A stretch of 64,000 bases of DNA from Rubrimonas cliftonensis (GTDB lineage: Bacteria > Pseudomonadota > Alphaproteobacteria > Rhodobacterales > Rhodobacteraceae). Numbering within the stretch: the first letter of the stretch is position 1; every line of letters begins with the position of its first letter. Shown piece by piece: positions 25,798 through 34,584 of the stretch. Where the stretch lies: contig NZ_FNQM01000003.1 in NCBI RefSeq assembly GCF_900107585.1, positions 310,001 through 374,000 of the forward strand. Direction: 5' to 3'. Both the position numbers and the translations under genes were made by a program. Below the pieces are notes generated by a model. That model searched no databases, was not told the origin of the DNA, and saw only the letters and a program-made list of their open reading frames with translations.

Positions 25798-26964
25798 ATG
25801 CGCATTCTTGAAATCCGCGAAGCGATCGTTCCGATCTCCTCGCCCATCCGCAACGCCTACATCGACTTCTCGAAGATGACGGCGAGCGTCGTCGCGGTGA
25901 TCACCGATCAGGTGCGCGACGGCCGGCCGGTCGTCGGCTACGGCTTCAACTCCAACGGGCGCTATGCGGCGAGTGGCCTGCTGAACGAGCGGTTCCTGCC
26001 GAGGCTGCGGGAGGCCGCGCCCGAAACGCTGCTCGCAGACGACGGCTTCATCGACCCCGCCAAGGTGTGGGACGCGCTGATGGCGAACGAGAAGCCGGGC
26101 GGGCACGGCGAGCGCTCGGTGGCCGTCGGGGTGATCGACATGGCGGTGTGGGACGCGGTGGCAAAGGCGCGCGGCGTCCCGCTCTGGCGCCATCTGGCTG
26201 ATGCGCACGGCGACGGGACGGCGGACGAGAACGTGTTCGTCTACGCCGCCGGGGGCTACTACCACCCCGGAAAGGACGACCGCCAGCTTCAGGAGGAGAT
26301 GCGGCGCTATCTCGGCATGGGCTACGAGGTCGTGAAGATGAAGATCGGCGGGGCGTCGCTGGACGAGGACCTGCGCCGCATCGAGGCGGTGCTCGCGGTC
26401 GTCGGCGAGGGGCGCCGCCTCGCCGTGGACGCCAACGGCCGGTTCGACCTCGAGACGGCGCTCGCCTACGCCGGGGCGCTGCGCCCCTACGAGCTGTTCT
26501 GGTACGAGGAGGCCGGCGATCCGCTCGACTACGCGCTGCAGGCCGAGCTGCCGAAGGTCTATCCGCATCCGATGGCGACGGGCGAGAACCTGTTCTCGCA
26601 CCAGGACGCGCGCAACCTCGCCCGCTATGGCGGGATGCGGCCGGACCGCGACTGGCTCCAGTTCGACTGCGCGCTGAGCTACGGCCTCGTGGAGTATTTG
26701 CGCACGCTGAAGGCGATAGCGGGCGAGGGCTTCGGGAACCGCAATTGCATTCCCCATGGCGGCCATCAGTTGTCGCTCAACATCGCCGCGGGGCTGAAGC
26801 TCGGCGGCAACGAGAGTTACCCGGAGGTGTTCGCGCCCTTCGGCGGCTTCGCGGACGGCGTCAGGATCGAGAACGGGCGCGTGGGCCTGCCCGACGCGCC
26901 GGGCGTGGGCTTCGAGCTGAAGGGGAAGCTGATCGCCGCGATGCGGGAGGCGACCGGAACCTGA
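25798..26964 (+). CDS. tarD: D(-)-tartrate dehydratase-like enolase-superfamily enzyme
   Basis: This 388-residue protein is very close in pattern to the characterized Bradyrhizobium D-tartrate dehydratase: SSPIRNAYIDFSKMT, GYGFNSNGRY, NEKPGGHGERSVAVG and FVYAAGGYYHPGK. Active-site residues are in place: KMK with Lys182, metal ligands Asp211 (DANGR), Glu237 (YEE) and Glu263 (ATGEN), and His320 (CIPHGGHQ). The numbering is offset by 2 from the known enzyme. It would convert D-tartrate to oxaloacetate with Mg2+. The ATG at 25798 has AGGAAG upstream. It is followed by an FAD oxidoreductase, a hydrolase and a TRAP transporter, suggesting a hydroxy-acid use cluster. Confidence 0.88.
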   Translation: MRILEIREAIVPISSPIRNAYIDFSKMTASVVAVITDQVRDGRPVVGYGFNSNGRYAASGLLNERFLPRLREAAPETLLADDGFIDPAKVWDALMANEKPGGHGERSVAVGVIDMAVWDAVAKARGVPLWRHLADAHGDGTADENVFVYAAGGYYHPGKDDRQLQEEMRRYLGMGYEVVKMKIGGASLDEDLRRIEAVLAVVGEGRRLAVDANGRFDLETALAYAGALRPYELFWYEEAGDPLDYALQAELPKVYPHPMATGENLFSHQDARNLARYGGMRPDRDWLQFDCALSYGLVEYLRTLKAIAGEGFGNRNCIPHGGHQLSLNIAAGLKLGGNESYPEVFAPFGGFADGVRIENGRVGLPDAPGVGFELKGKLIAAMREATGT

Positions 26965-27016
26965 GACCGGCGCCCGTTCGGCCCTGCGCCCCCTGCCCGC
27001 AACGATCGAGAAGCGC

Positions 27017-28168
27017 ATGAGCATCGATTCCCACGAGGTGGACTGCGTCGTGATCGGCGGCGGCGTCGTCGGGCTGGCCATCGCGCGCCGCCTCGCGCTT
27101 GATGGCCGCGACGTGATCCTGCTTGAGAAGAACCACGCCCTCGGCGAGGAGACCTCGAGCCGCAATTCCGAGGTCATCCACGCGGGGATCTACTACGAGG
27201 CCGGTTCGCTGAAGGGCACGCTTTGCGTGGAGGGCAAACACGCCCTCTACGCGTTCTGCGAGCGGCGCGGCGTGCCGCACAGGCGCCTCGGCAAGCTGAT
27301 CGTGGCGGCGGACGACGACGACATGCCGGCGCTCGAGCGCGTTTCGCAGAAGGCCGCCGCCAACGGCGTGACGGACCTGCGACCGCTGTCGCGGGCGCAG
27401 ACCCTAGCGATGGAGCCCGAGCTGGACGTGGCGGGCGCGCTGCTGTCTCCGTCGACGGGGATCGTCGACAGCCACGCCTACATGCTGGCGCTCGCCGGCG
27501 AGGCGGAGGCGCATGGCGCCGTGATCGTCACCGGCGCCGAACTGCGCGGCGGGGAGATCCTGCAGGACGGGCGCATCGCCGTGGAGACCGGCGGCGACGA
27601 GCCCGTGCGGCTGATCGCAAGGCTGGTGGTCAACAGCGCCGGGCTGTGGGCGCAGCGCGTCAGCGCGCGCATCGCGGGCCTCGACGCGGCGTCGATACCG
27701 CGGGCGGTCTACGCCAAGGGCCACTACTTCTCGCTGCGTCAAAGCGCATCCTTCGAGAGGCTGATCTATCCCACGCCCGGCGGCGGCGGCCTCGGCGTGC
27801 ACCTGACGCTGGACATGGCCGGCCGCGCGCGCTTCGGCCCCGACGTGGAGTGGCTGGCGCAGGACGAGCCGGCGAGCCTCGATTACTCGGTTCCGCAGGC
27901 CCGGGCGGACGCATTCTACGCCGCCATCCGGCGCTACTGGCCCGGCCTGCCCGACGATGCGCTGGTCGCGGACTACGCCGGCATCCGGCCGAAACTCTCC
28001 AGCGAGACGGGCCAGAACGTCGACTTCCGCATCGACGGGCCGGAACGCCACGGCGCCGAGGGCTTCGTGGCGCTCTACGGGGTGGAGTCTCCCGGCCTCA
28101 CGGCCTCGCTCGCGCTCGCTGACCGGGTGCGCGACGTCGCGCTTGGCGGAACCGCCGCGCCGAGGTGA
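27017..28168 (+). CDS. FAD-dependent oxidoreductase, L-2-hydroxyglutarate oxidase-like (DAO family)
   Basis: This is a 383-residue protein. The N-terminal dinucleotide fold is CVVIGGGVVGLAIAR, ending in an acidic residue (LLEKN). It also has the DAO-family SSRNSEVIHAGIYY segment, typical of LhgO/YgaF proteins, and a C-terminal FAD-contact YGVESPGLTASLALA. Such enzymes oxidize 2-hydroxy acids and pass electrons to quinone or oxygen. It lies 52 bp after the tartrate dehydratase gene in the same direction, so a related hydroxy acid is a plausible substrate. The exact substrate cannot be read from the sequence. Confidence 0.82.
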   Translation: MSIDSHEVDCVVIGGGVVGLAIARRLALDGRDVILLEKNHALGEETSSRNSEVIHAGIYYEAGSLKGTLCVEGKHALYAFCERRGVPHRRLGKLIVAADDDDMPALERVSQKAAANGVTDLRPLSRAQTLAMEPELDVAGALLSPSTGIVDSHAYMLALAGEAEAHGAVIVTGAELRGGEILQDGRIAVETGGDEPVRLIARLVVNSAGLWAQRVSARIAGLDAASIPRAVYAKGHYFSLRQSASFERLIYPTPGGGGLGVHLTLDMAGRARFGPDVEWLAQDEPASLDYSVPQARADAFYAAIRRYWPGLPDDALVADYAGIRPKLSSETGQNVDFRIDGPERHGAEGFVALYGVESPGLTASLALADRVRDVALGGTAAPR

Positions 28169-28402
28169 CGGCCGCGCCGCATGGGCGGCCCGAGCGGTCG
28201 CGGGTGAAGCCGCACGGCGCCTCGGCGCGGTCGGATCAGGCTGCGGCGGCTTTCCGCAACGCGGGGCGCCCCGCCCGCCGAGAAAGACCGAAGAACGCTT
28301 GCGCGCAGTGGTTCATGCGCCGACCTTCAGGGGCGTTCGGAGAGACGCGGCGCCGTGCATGTTGCGGCCTGCGGAGCTTCGCCACCTGGCAGGAGTATCC
28401 CG

Positions 28403-29428
28403 ATGGCCTCGCCGCTTCCCCCGCTGCAAACCTTTCAGCTGAATGATTTCCGGCTGCAGTGCGGCGCGACGCTGCCCGAGGCGACGCTCGCCTATCGCAC
28501 TCATGGCGCGCTGAACGCGGACCGGTCCAACGCCATCGTCTATCCGACCTCCTTCGCCGTGACCGACGCGGACGTGGCGTGGCTGATCGGGCCCGGGCGC
28601 ATCCTCGACCCCGAGCGCTACTTCATCGTGGCGCTCAACATGTTCGGCGCCGGGGTCTCGACCTCGCCGAGCGACATGGCGCGCGACCCCGGCACAGGGC
28701 GCTTTCCCAGCTTCAGCCATGTCGACAACGTCACGGCGCAACACGCTCTGATGACGGAGCGATTCGGCGTCGATCGCCTCGCGCTCGCCTATGGCTGGTC
28801 GATGGGGGCGCAGCAGGCGCTGCACTGGGCGGCGCTGTTTCCGCATCGGGTGGAGCGGGTCTTCGCCGTGTGCGGCGCGGCGCGCACCTCCGTCCACAAC
28901 TGGGTCTTTCTCGACGGCGTGCGCGCGGCGCTGACGGCCGACCCCGCCTGGGACGGCGCGCGCTTCACCGCGCACCCCGAGCGCGGCCTGCGCGCCATGG
29001 GCCGCATCTACGCCGGCTGGGCGTTCAGCCAGTCCTTCTACCGCGAGCGCGCGTTCGAGAGGCTCGGCCACGCCGATGTCGAGAGCTACCTCGCCGCGGT
29101 CTGGGAGCCGAACTTCCTGCGCCGCGATCCGCACAACCTGCTGTCCCTCATCGACACTTGGCAGCGCTGCGACATCAGCGCGAACGACGTGTTCGGAGGC
29201 GATCTCGACCGGGCGCTGGGCGCGATCACGGCGCGCGTCGTGCACATGGCGGCGGACACCGACCTCTACTTCCGCGCCCGCGACATCCGGGCGGAAGCCG
29301 GGCGCATCCCGAACGGCGAGTACGCCGAACTGCGCACGGTCTGGGGGCACCGGGCCGGCAACCCGGACGGCAGCCCCGGCGACGAAGCGGCGATCCGCGA
29401 CGCCGTGGAACGCCTGCTGGCGCGCTAG
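28403..29428 (+). CDS. Alpha/beta hydrolase of the homoserine O-acetyltransferase (MetX)-like family
   Basis: This 341-residue protein has an alpha/beta-hydrolase core. The nucleophile elbow GWSMGAQQALHW carries Ser. The acid and His would be in ADTDLYF and WGHRAGNPDG near the end. The N-terminus (LNDFRLQCGATLPEATLAYRTHG) and VYPTSFAVT match MetX-like proteins. Genuine MetX enzymes make O-acetyl-homoserine, but many members of this subgroup are hydrolases of unknown substrate. The ATG at 28403 has AGGAG upstream. The 234-bp stretch before it shows no other gene and no SAM-riboswitch structure that I recognise. Confidence 0.75.
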   Translation: MASPLPPLQTFQLNDFRLQCGATLPEATLAYRTHGALNADRSNAIVYPTSFAVTDADVAWLIGPGRILDPERYFIVALNMFGAGVSTSPSDMARDPGTGRFPSFSHVDNVTAQHALMTERFGVDRLALAYGWSMGAQQALHWAALFPHRVERVFAVCGAARTSVHNWVFLDGVRAALTADPAWDGARFTAHPERGLRAMGRIYAGWAFSQSFYRERAFERLGHADVESYLAAVWEPNFLRRDPHNLLSLIDTWQRCDISANDVFGGDLDRALGAITARVVHMAADTDLYFRARDIRAEAGRIPNGEYAELRTVWGHRAGNPDGSPGDEAAIRDAVERLLAR

Positions 29429-29731
29429 ATGGTCGGTCGAAAGCTCGAACGCATACACAGGGCCCGGCGCTCCGGCTGGAGAATGCCCATTCGCAAGGCA
29501 CAAGCGCGCCGACTGCGCGTGCTTCTCGCCGATGTGCGGTCAGGTTGCCGCAGATGTGCTTGCAATTTTCTTCAAGCGCGGCGAGGTAGCAGTGTCGGTT
29601 CGGCGGCCTGCCCGCCCCTGCGACGCCGGAGGAAGACCGCAACGACAGAACGGCAGTGCGGCGACCTCGGCCTCCCACATGCGGAAGGGGGCGGCGTCGA
29701 TGAAAAAATCCACAACAGGAGGAGTTACATC
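29429..29731. other. 303-bp leader of the TRAP operon
   Basis: No gene is supported here. It should contain the TRAP operon promoter. A strong ribosome site AGGAGGAG precedes the first gene at 29732. No clear -35/-10 pair or operator could be assigned. Confidence 0.4.
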
Positions 29732-30817
29732 ATGGAACGACGCAAGTTTCTGAAGGCCGCGACCGGCGGCGCCGTGGCCTCGGCCGCGCTCGCGGCGCCC
29801 GCCATCGCCCAGAGCCGGATCGACATGGTCATCGTGTCGACCTGGGGCCGCGATTTCCCCGGCCTCGGCACCAGCGCCCAGCGCCTCGCCGCCCGCATCG
29901 AGCAGATCACCGAGGGCCGCATCGCGGTGCAGTACTTCGCCGCCGGTGAGCGCGTGGGCGCCTTCGACAGCTTCGACGAGGTCGCTTCGGGCAATGCGCA
30001 GGCCTATATCGGCACCGACTACTACTGGAAGGGCAAGCACGCCGGCTGGTCGCCCTTCACCGCCGTTCCGTTCGGCCTGACCTACACCGAGATCGACGGC
30101 TGGATGAAGTTCGGCGGCGGCCAGGAACTCTACAACAAGATCGGCGACGAGTTCGGCCTGCGCGGGTTCCCCTGCGGCAACACCGGGCTTCAGATGGGCG
30201 GCTGGTTCAACAAGGAGATCAACTCGCCGGAGGATCTCCGCGGCCTCAAGATGCGCATTCCGGGCCTCGGCGGCGACGTCATGTCCAAGGTCGGCGCCTC
30301 GCCCGTCTCGCTGCCCGGCGGGCAGATCTACGAGAACCTCGTCTCCGGCGCCATCGACGCGACGGAATGGGTCGGGCCGTGGAACGACTTCTTCCTCAAG
30401 CTCTACGAGGCGGCGAAGTTCTACTACTGGCCGGGCATGCACGAGCCGGCGAGCCAGGTCTGCCTCGGCATGAACGCCTCCTGGTGGTCGACCGTCCCCG
30501 AGAACGACAAGCTGCTCATCCAGGTCGCCTGCGCCGAAGAGAACGCGATGCAGCCGGCCGAGACCAACTACCAGAACGGCATCTATCTCAACCGCCTGGT
30601 GAACGAGTACGGCGTCGAACTGCGCGAGTTCAACGACGACGTGTACGAGGCGTTCGGCGATGCGGCGACCGAAGTGATCGAGGAGGCCCGCGACCACAGC
30701 GCGCTGGCCGCCGAGATCTTCGACAGCTTCCTCGCCGCGCGCGGGAATGTCGGCGTGTGGACCAACTACTCCGACGCGCCCTACGTCGCCAAGCGCAACC
30801 GCTACCTCAAGATCTGA
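29732..30817 (+). CDS. TRAP transporter substrate-binding protein (DctP/FcbT1-like)
   Basis: This is a 361-residue periplasmic protein. The N-terminus MERRKFLKAATGGAVASAA with AAPAIAQ is a twin-arginine (RR-x-FLK) signal peptide, usual in the mannitol/chloroaromatic TRAP subgroup. The DctP fold is supported by FPCGNTGLQMGGWFNKE and SPEDLRGLKMRIPGLGG, followed by GASPVSLPGGQIYENL and GAIDATEWVGPWND, the ligand-binding segments. It binds an organic acid and delivers it to the membrane pair encoded just downstream. The start has a near-ideal Shine-Dalgarno. Confidence 0.9.
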   Translation: MERRKFLKAATGGAVASAALAAPAIAQSRIDMVIVSTWGRDFPGLGTSAQRLAARIEQITEGRIAVQYFAAGERVGAFDSFDEVASGNAQAYIGTDYYWKGKHAGWSPFTAVPFGLTYTEIDGWMKFGGGQELYNKIGDEFGLRGFPCGNTGLQMGGWFNKEINSPEDLRGLKMRIPGLGGDVMSKVGASPVSLPGGQIYENLVSGAIDATEWVGPWNDFFLKLYEAAKFYYWPGMHEPASQVCLGMNASWWSTVPENDKLLIQVACAEENAMQPAETNYQNGIYLNRLVNEYGVELREFNDDVYEAFGDAATEVIEEARDHSALAAEIFDSFLAARGNVGVWTNYSDAPYVAKRNRYLKI

Positions 30818-30833
30818 CGCGTCGCCTCCGGAG

Positions 30834-30857
30834 CCGCCGGCCGCTCGCGGGCGGCGG
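30834..30857 (+). terminator. Intercistronic hairpin after the TRAP binding-protein gene
   Basis: CCGCCG pairs with CGGCGG and an inner CCG with CGG around a CTCG loop. It lies 17 bp after the binding-protein stop. Hairpins here commonly stabilize or attenuate the mRNA so that more binding protein than permease is made. There is no T-run. Confidence 0.5.
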
Positions 30858-30910
30858 TTCTCGGGGTTCTCGCGCCCTGCCGGGCGCTGGACGATCGGGG
30901 GAAACACCGC

Positions 30911-31879
30911 ATGACGGAAACGCCCGCCTCGCGCGCGATCGCGACGCGCACCTTCGGCTGGACGATGCTCGCCGTGATGGCGGCCTTCCTGATCAACGTC
31001 GTCCTCACCTTCTGGTTCGGCCTGCCCGGCGCCGGCGCGGCCTTCGCCGGCGGCGGGATCGCGGCGGTCGCGCAGGCGGCGCTCTACCCCGCCGCCATGG
31101 CCCTGGCCGTCTGGTCGGTCCGGCGGCGCCCCGACGCCACGCTGCGCGAGGAGTCCCAGCGCGCGACGGCGCTCAACAATTTCCTGATCCGTGCGGCCTT
31201 CTGGGTCGTCCTGCTGGTCGGCCTCGGCGACGCCGTCGTGTCGTTCCTGCGCGTCGACGGACTCCTTGAACCCCTGCTCGGGGCGCAGCTGGCCGGCGAC
31301 CTCGGGCGTTCGCAGTATCGCGGACTGCATCTCCACGTTCCGCTCGGGCTGCTCGGCGTCGCCATCGCGGCCGTCACCCGTTCGCTCGGGTTCGTCTGGC
31401 TCGCGCTGCTGGTGGTGGCGGCCGAGCTGCTGATCGTGCTGAGCCGCTTCGTCTTTTCCTACGAGCAGGCTTTCATGGCCGATCTGGTGCGGTTCTGGTA
31501 CGGCGCGCTGTTCCTGTTCGCGTCCGCCTACACGCTGCGCGAGGAAGGCCATGTCCGGGTGGACCTGCTCTACGCGAGCATGTCCCGCCGCGCGAAGGGG
31601 CGGGTCAACGCCTGGGGTTCGATCCTGCTCGGGGCCCTGCTGTGCTGGACGATCCTGATCCTCGGGATGGGCTCCACCTCCAGCATCATCGTGGGCCCGC
31701 TGCTGGTGTTCGAGGTCACGCAGTCCGGCTTCGGCATGTATGTCAAGTATCTCATGGCCGGCTTCCTCGGCGTCTTCGCGGTCACGATGATGGTCCAGTT
31801 CGTCTCGCAGTTCTTCGAAGCGGTGGCGGACCGCCGCGACGAGCCGGGCGCGCGCGAGACCGCATCGGAAATGATGTAA
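30911..31879 (+). CDS. TRAP transporter small permease (DctQ-like), enlarged
   Basis: This 322-residue membrane protein has about seven hydrophobic segments. The C-terminal half (residues about 160-310: FSYEQAFMADLVRFWYGALFLFASAYTLREEGHVRVDLLY) carries the DctQ signature; ordinary DctQ proteins are about 160-200 residues with four helices. The N-terminal about 150 residues add three or four helices. DctQ is the small structural subunit that holds DctM. It is preceded by the binding-protein gene and followed after 19 bp by the large permease. Confidence 0.85.
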   Translation: MTETPASRAIATRTFGWTMLAVMAAFLINVVLTFWFGLPGAGAAFAGGGIAAVAQAALYPAAMALAVWSVRRRPDATLREESQRATALNNFLIRAAFWVVLLVGLGDAVVSFLRVDGLLEPLLGAQLAGDLGRSQYRGLHLHVPLGLLGVAIAAVTRSLGFVWLALLVVAAELLIVLSRFVFSYEQAFMADLVRFWYGALFLFASAYTLREEGHVRVDLLYASMSRRAKGRVNAWGSILLGALLCWTILILGMGSTSSIIVGPLLVFEVTQSGFGMYVKYLMAGFLGVFAVTMMVQFVSQFFEAVADRRDEPGARETASEMM

Positions 31880-31898
31880 CCAGACAGGGTCGTTCCGG

Positions 31899-34541
31899 AT
31901 GGAGCTTTTCTTCCTTCTCCTGCTGCTCGTCATCATGGCGACGGCGCTCGGCTCCGGCTATCCGGTCGCCTTCGCCCTGCCCGGCTCCGCGATCATCACG
32001 GTGCTGCTGGCGGCGGGCGCCGGCTATCTTTTCGCCGGCGACAGCAGCGCGTACTTCGAGAGCGGCGGCCCGTCGCAATGGCTGAGCGCGGGGGTCACGA
32101 ACCTGCGCGGCGTCTACTGGGAGCCTGAACGCGACACGCTGATCGCGATCCCGCTGTTCATCTTCATGGGCATCATGCTCCAGCGGTCCAAGATCGCCGA
32201 GGATCTGCTGGTGACCATGGCGCAGCTGTTCGGGCCGGTGCCCGGCGGCCTCGGCATCTCCGTCGTCGTCGTCGGCGCGCTTCTGGCGGCCACCACCGGC
32301 ATCGTCGGCGCCACCGTGGTCGCGATGGGCCTGATCTCGCTGCCGGCGATGATGCGCAACGGCTACTCGAATTCGCTCTCCTCGGGGATCATCGCGGCCT
32401 CCGGCACGCTTGGGCAGATCATCCCGCCGTCGATCGTGCTCATCATCCTCGCCGACCAGCTTTCCTCGGCGGTCGACCAGGCCGGCCAGTCGCGGCAGGA
32501 GCTCTACAAGGCCGTCACCGGCGAACTGGTCATGCCCTCGGAGTTCGCCGTGGTCTCCACCAGCGCCGGCGACATGTTCCTCGGCGCCATGGTCCCCGGA
32601 CTGCTGCTGGTCGGCCTCTACATCCTCTTCATCCTCGCCATCGCGCTGATCCGCCCGAAGCTGGCGCCCGCCGTTCACTATGGCGGCAAGTGGGACTTCA
32701 AGTTCGCCGGCCAGGTGTTTCTCGCGATGACGCCGCCACTCGCGCTGATCATCATGGTGCTCGGCTCGATCATCGCCGGCGTCGCCACGGTGAACCAGGC
32801 CGGCGCGATCGGCGCGGTCGGCGCGCTGATCATGGCGGGCTATCGCCTGCATCCCGGCGGGCGGCTGCGCTATGCGCCGGCGCTGATGGCGCTGGTCGGT
32901 CTGGCCGTCATCGCCTTCACCGTCTCGTCCTTCAACACCAACATCCAGAACATCCAGAGCGCGGAGGACTCATTCGCGGTGCGCCTTGCGGGCTTCGGCG
33001 TCGCGCTGGTGATCGTCTCGATCCTGTGGAGCGGCTACCGCGCCTACGTCACCGAAAGCGCGCTGACCGGCACCATGATCGAGACCGCGAAGACCACCTC
33101 GCTGGTCTTCATCATCCTGCTGGGCGCCGCGATGCTGACCGCCGCCTTCCGCGCCTTCGGCGGCGAGGAGCTGGTGCGGCACTTCCTGGAGGGGCTGCCG
33201 GGCGGGTTCTGGACCAGATTCGCCATCGTGATGGCGGTGATCTTCATCCTCGGCTTCTTCCTCGACTTCATCGAGATCGCCGTGGTGGTCGTGCCGATCG
33301 TGGCGCCGATCCTGCTGGCGGACCCCGAGGCCAACGTCTCCGCCGTCTGGCTCGGCGTGATGATCGGCCTCAACATCCAGACCTCGTTCCTGACGCCGCC
33401 CTTCGGCTTCGCGCTGTTCTACCTGCGCGGGGTGGCCTCGGCGGCGGTGAGGACGATCCAGATCTATCAGGGCGTGGTGGCGTTCATCGCGCTGCAGCTG
33501 GTCGCGCTGGTGATCGTCGCCGTCTATCCGCCGCTGGTGAACTACCTGCCGGCGCGCAGTTCGCTGACGGCCGAGACGGCGCCGCCGCCGGTCAACCCCG
33601 CGCTGCAGTTCTGCGTGGAGAACTACGTCGCGCAGGAGTTCGAGACCAACGGCGCCGCCATCTCGGCGGCGATCGACCGGGCCGGCGCGCTCGACCTCTC
33701 CTACCTGCCGGAGGGTCTGCGGGAGGACTTCGAGGAAGGCGTCGAGAAGGCGCGGCAGGCGATCCCGATGATGCGCGAGATCGAGGACATCAAGCGCCGG
33801 CTCGCGGAGGGCGCCGTGGAGTATCGGCCGTTCCACACCGTCGTGCGGGCGCTCGAGAGGGACGCGCGGGCCATCGACGCCGAGCTTGCGGACCTGCGAA
33901 CGCGCATCAGCCGCGGCTTCGGCGACGTCCCCGCCCAGGAGGCGCGGTTCGCACGGCTGGAGGCCGAGAAGGCCGAGCTGCTGGGGCGGATACCCGCCGA
34001 CTGGGAAGCGGCCGAAGCCGCCTATGGGCAGATCACGAGCGCCGACCGGCGCGCGCGCGGCATCTACCGGCGCACCGTCGATCAGGCCTATGAGCCGGTC
34101 GTGGAGCTGCGGCGGATCATCCTCGCCGCCGACGCCCTGCCGCCCGTCGGGCCGATGATCGACGCCCTCGCGGAGGACGCGCCGTCGATGGACCGGGACA
34201 CGGCGTCCGACCGTTTCAGGGACGTGGAGCGGGTTGTCGGCGAGATCGCCGGCGCCGGCGACATCCGGGGCCTGCTCTCGGACGCGCGGCGCGAGATCGA
34301 CGACCGCTCGCCAGACGCCGAACGCGCCGCCGAACTCCTCACCGAGGCGAAGGCGCTGCTCGAAGCCGAGATCGCGTGGCGCAGCCGCGCGGCGTCGGAC
34401 CTGGCGCCGGCGCTGGCGGAGTACGACGCGGCGATCAGGGACACGATCGGCCTGCGTCAGCAGCCGCGTCTGCCGCGCGAGCAGGCGCTGTTCATCGCGT
34501 CCTGCAACGCCAGCCACCGCGACATCTCGCTGAACTTCTGA
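31899..34541 (+). CDS. TRAP transporter large permease (DctM-like) with about 320-residue C-terminal extension
   Basis: This is an 880-residue protein. Residues 1-550 form the DctM ion-coupled transporter: FIFMGIMLQRS, VGATVVAMGLISLPAMMRNGY, ASGTLGQIIPPSIVL and SFLTPPFGFALFYLRG are hallmark stretches. Compared with usual DctM (about 430 residues) there are additional helices in the middle (about 290-400). Residues about 560-880 are hydrophilic, helical, and contain heptad-like stretches (DAELADLRTRISRGF...). The extension has no domain I know. It is the last gene of the operon, followed by a hairpin. Confidence 0.85.
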   Translation: MELFFLLLLLVIMATALGSGYPVAFALPGSAIITVLLAAGAGYLFAGDSSAYFESGGPSQWLSAGVTNLRGVYWEPERDTLIAIPLFIFMGIMLQRSKIAEDLLVTMAQLFGPVPGGLGISVVVVGALLAATTGIVGATVVAMGLISLPAMMRNGYSNSLSSGIIAASGTLGQIIPPSIVLIILADQLSSAVDQAGQSRQELYKAVTGELVMPSEFAVVSTSAGDMFLGAMVPGLLLVGLYILFILAIALIRPKLAPAVHYGGKWDFKFAGQVFLAMTPPLALIIMVLGSIIAGVATVNQAGAIGAVGALIMAGYRLHPGGRLRYAPALMALVGLAVIAFTVSSFNTNIQNIQSAEDSFAVRLAGFGVALVIVSILWSGYRAYVTESALTGTMIETAKTTSLVFIILLGAAMLTAAFRAFGGEELVRHFLEGLPGGFWTRFAIVMAVIFILGFFLDFIEIAVVVVPIVAPILLADPEANVSAVWLGVMIGLNIQTSFLTPPFGFALFYLRGVASAAVRTIQIYQGVVAFIALQLVALVIVAVYPPLVNYLPARSSLTAETAPPPVNPALQFCVENYVAQEFETNGAAISAAIDRAGALDLSYLPEGLREDFEEGVEKARQAIPMMREIEDIKRRLAEGAVEYRPFHTVVRALERDARAIDAELADLRTRISRGFGDVPAQEARFARLEAEKAELLGRIPADWEAAEAAYGQITSADRRARGIYRRTVDQAYEPVVELRRIILAADALPPVGPMIDALAEDAPSMDRDTASDRFRDVERVVGEIAGAGDIRGLLSDARREIDDRSPDAERAAELLTEAKALLEAEIAWRSRAASDLAPALAEYDAAIRDTIGLRQQPRLPREQALFIASCNASHRDISLNF

Positions 34542-34558
34542 GGACGGCGCGAAGCTCG

Positions 34559-34578
34559 GCCGGCGGGCGCGCCGGCCA
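34559..34578. terminator. Hairpin between convergent dctM-like and ruvB genes
   Basis: Perfect 8-bp arms GGCCGGCG and CGCCGGCC surround a GGCG loop, in the 43-bp gap between two converging genes. It can act in both directions, although no clear T-run is present. Confidence 0.55.
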
Positions 34579-34584
34579 AAGGGC

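Noticed and set aside
28169-28402. SAM riboswitch before the MetX-like gene
   Set aside because: I could not find the pseudoknot pattern of SAM-II or the four-way junction of SAM-I in these 234 bp.
29540-31936. Minus-strand frame of about 800 codons opposite the TRAP genes
   Set aside because: Antisense shadow; DctP and DctQ signatures are clear on the plus strand.
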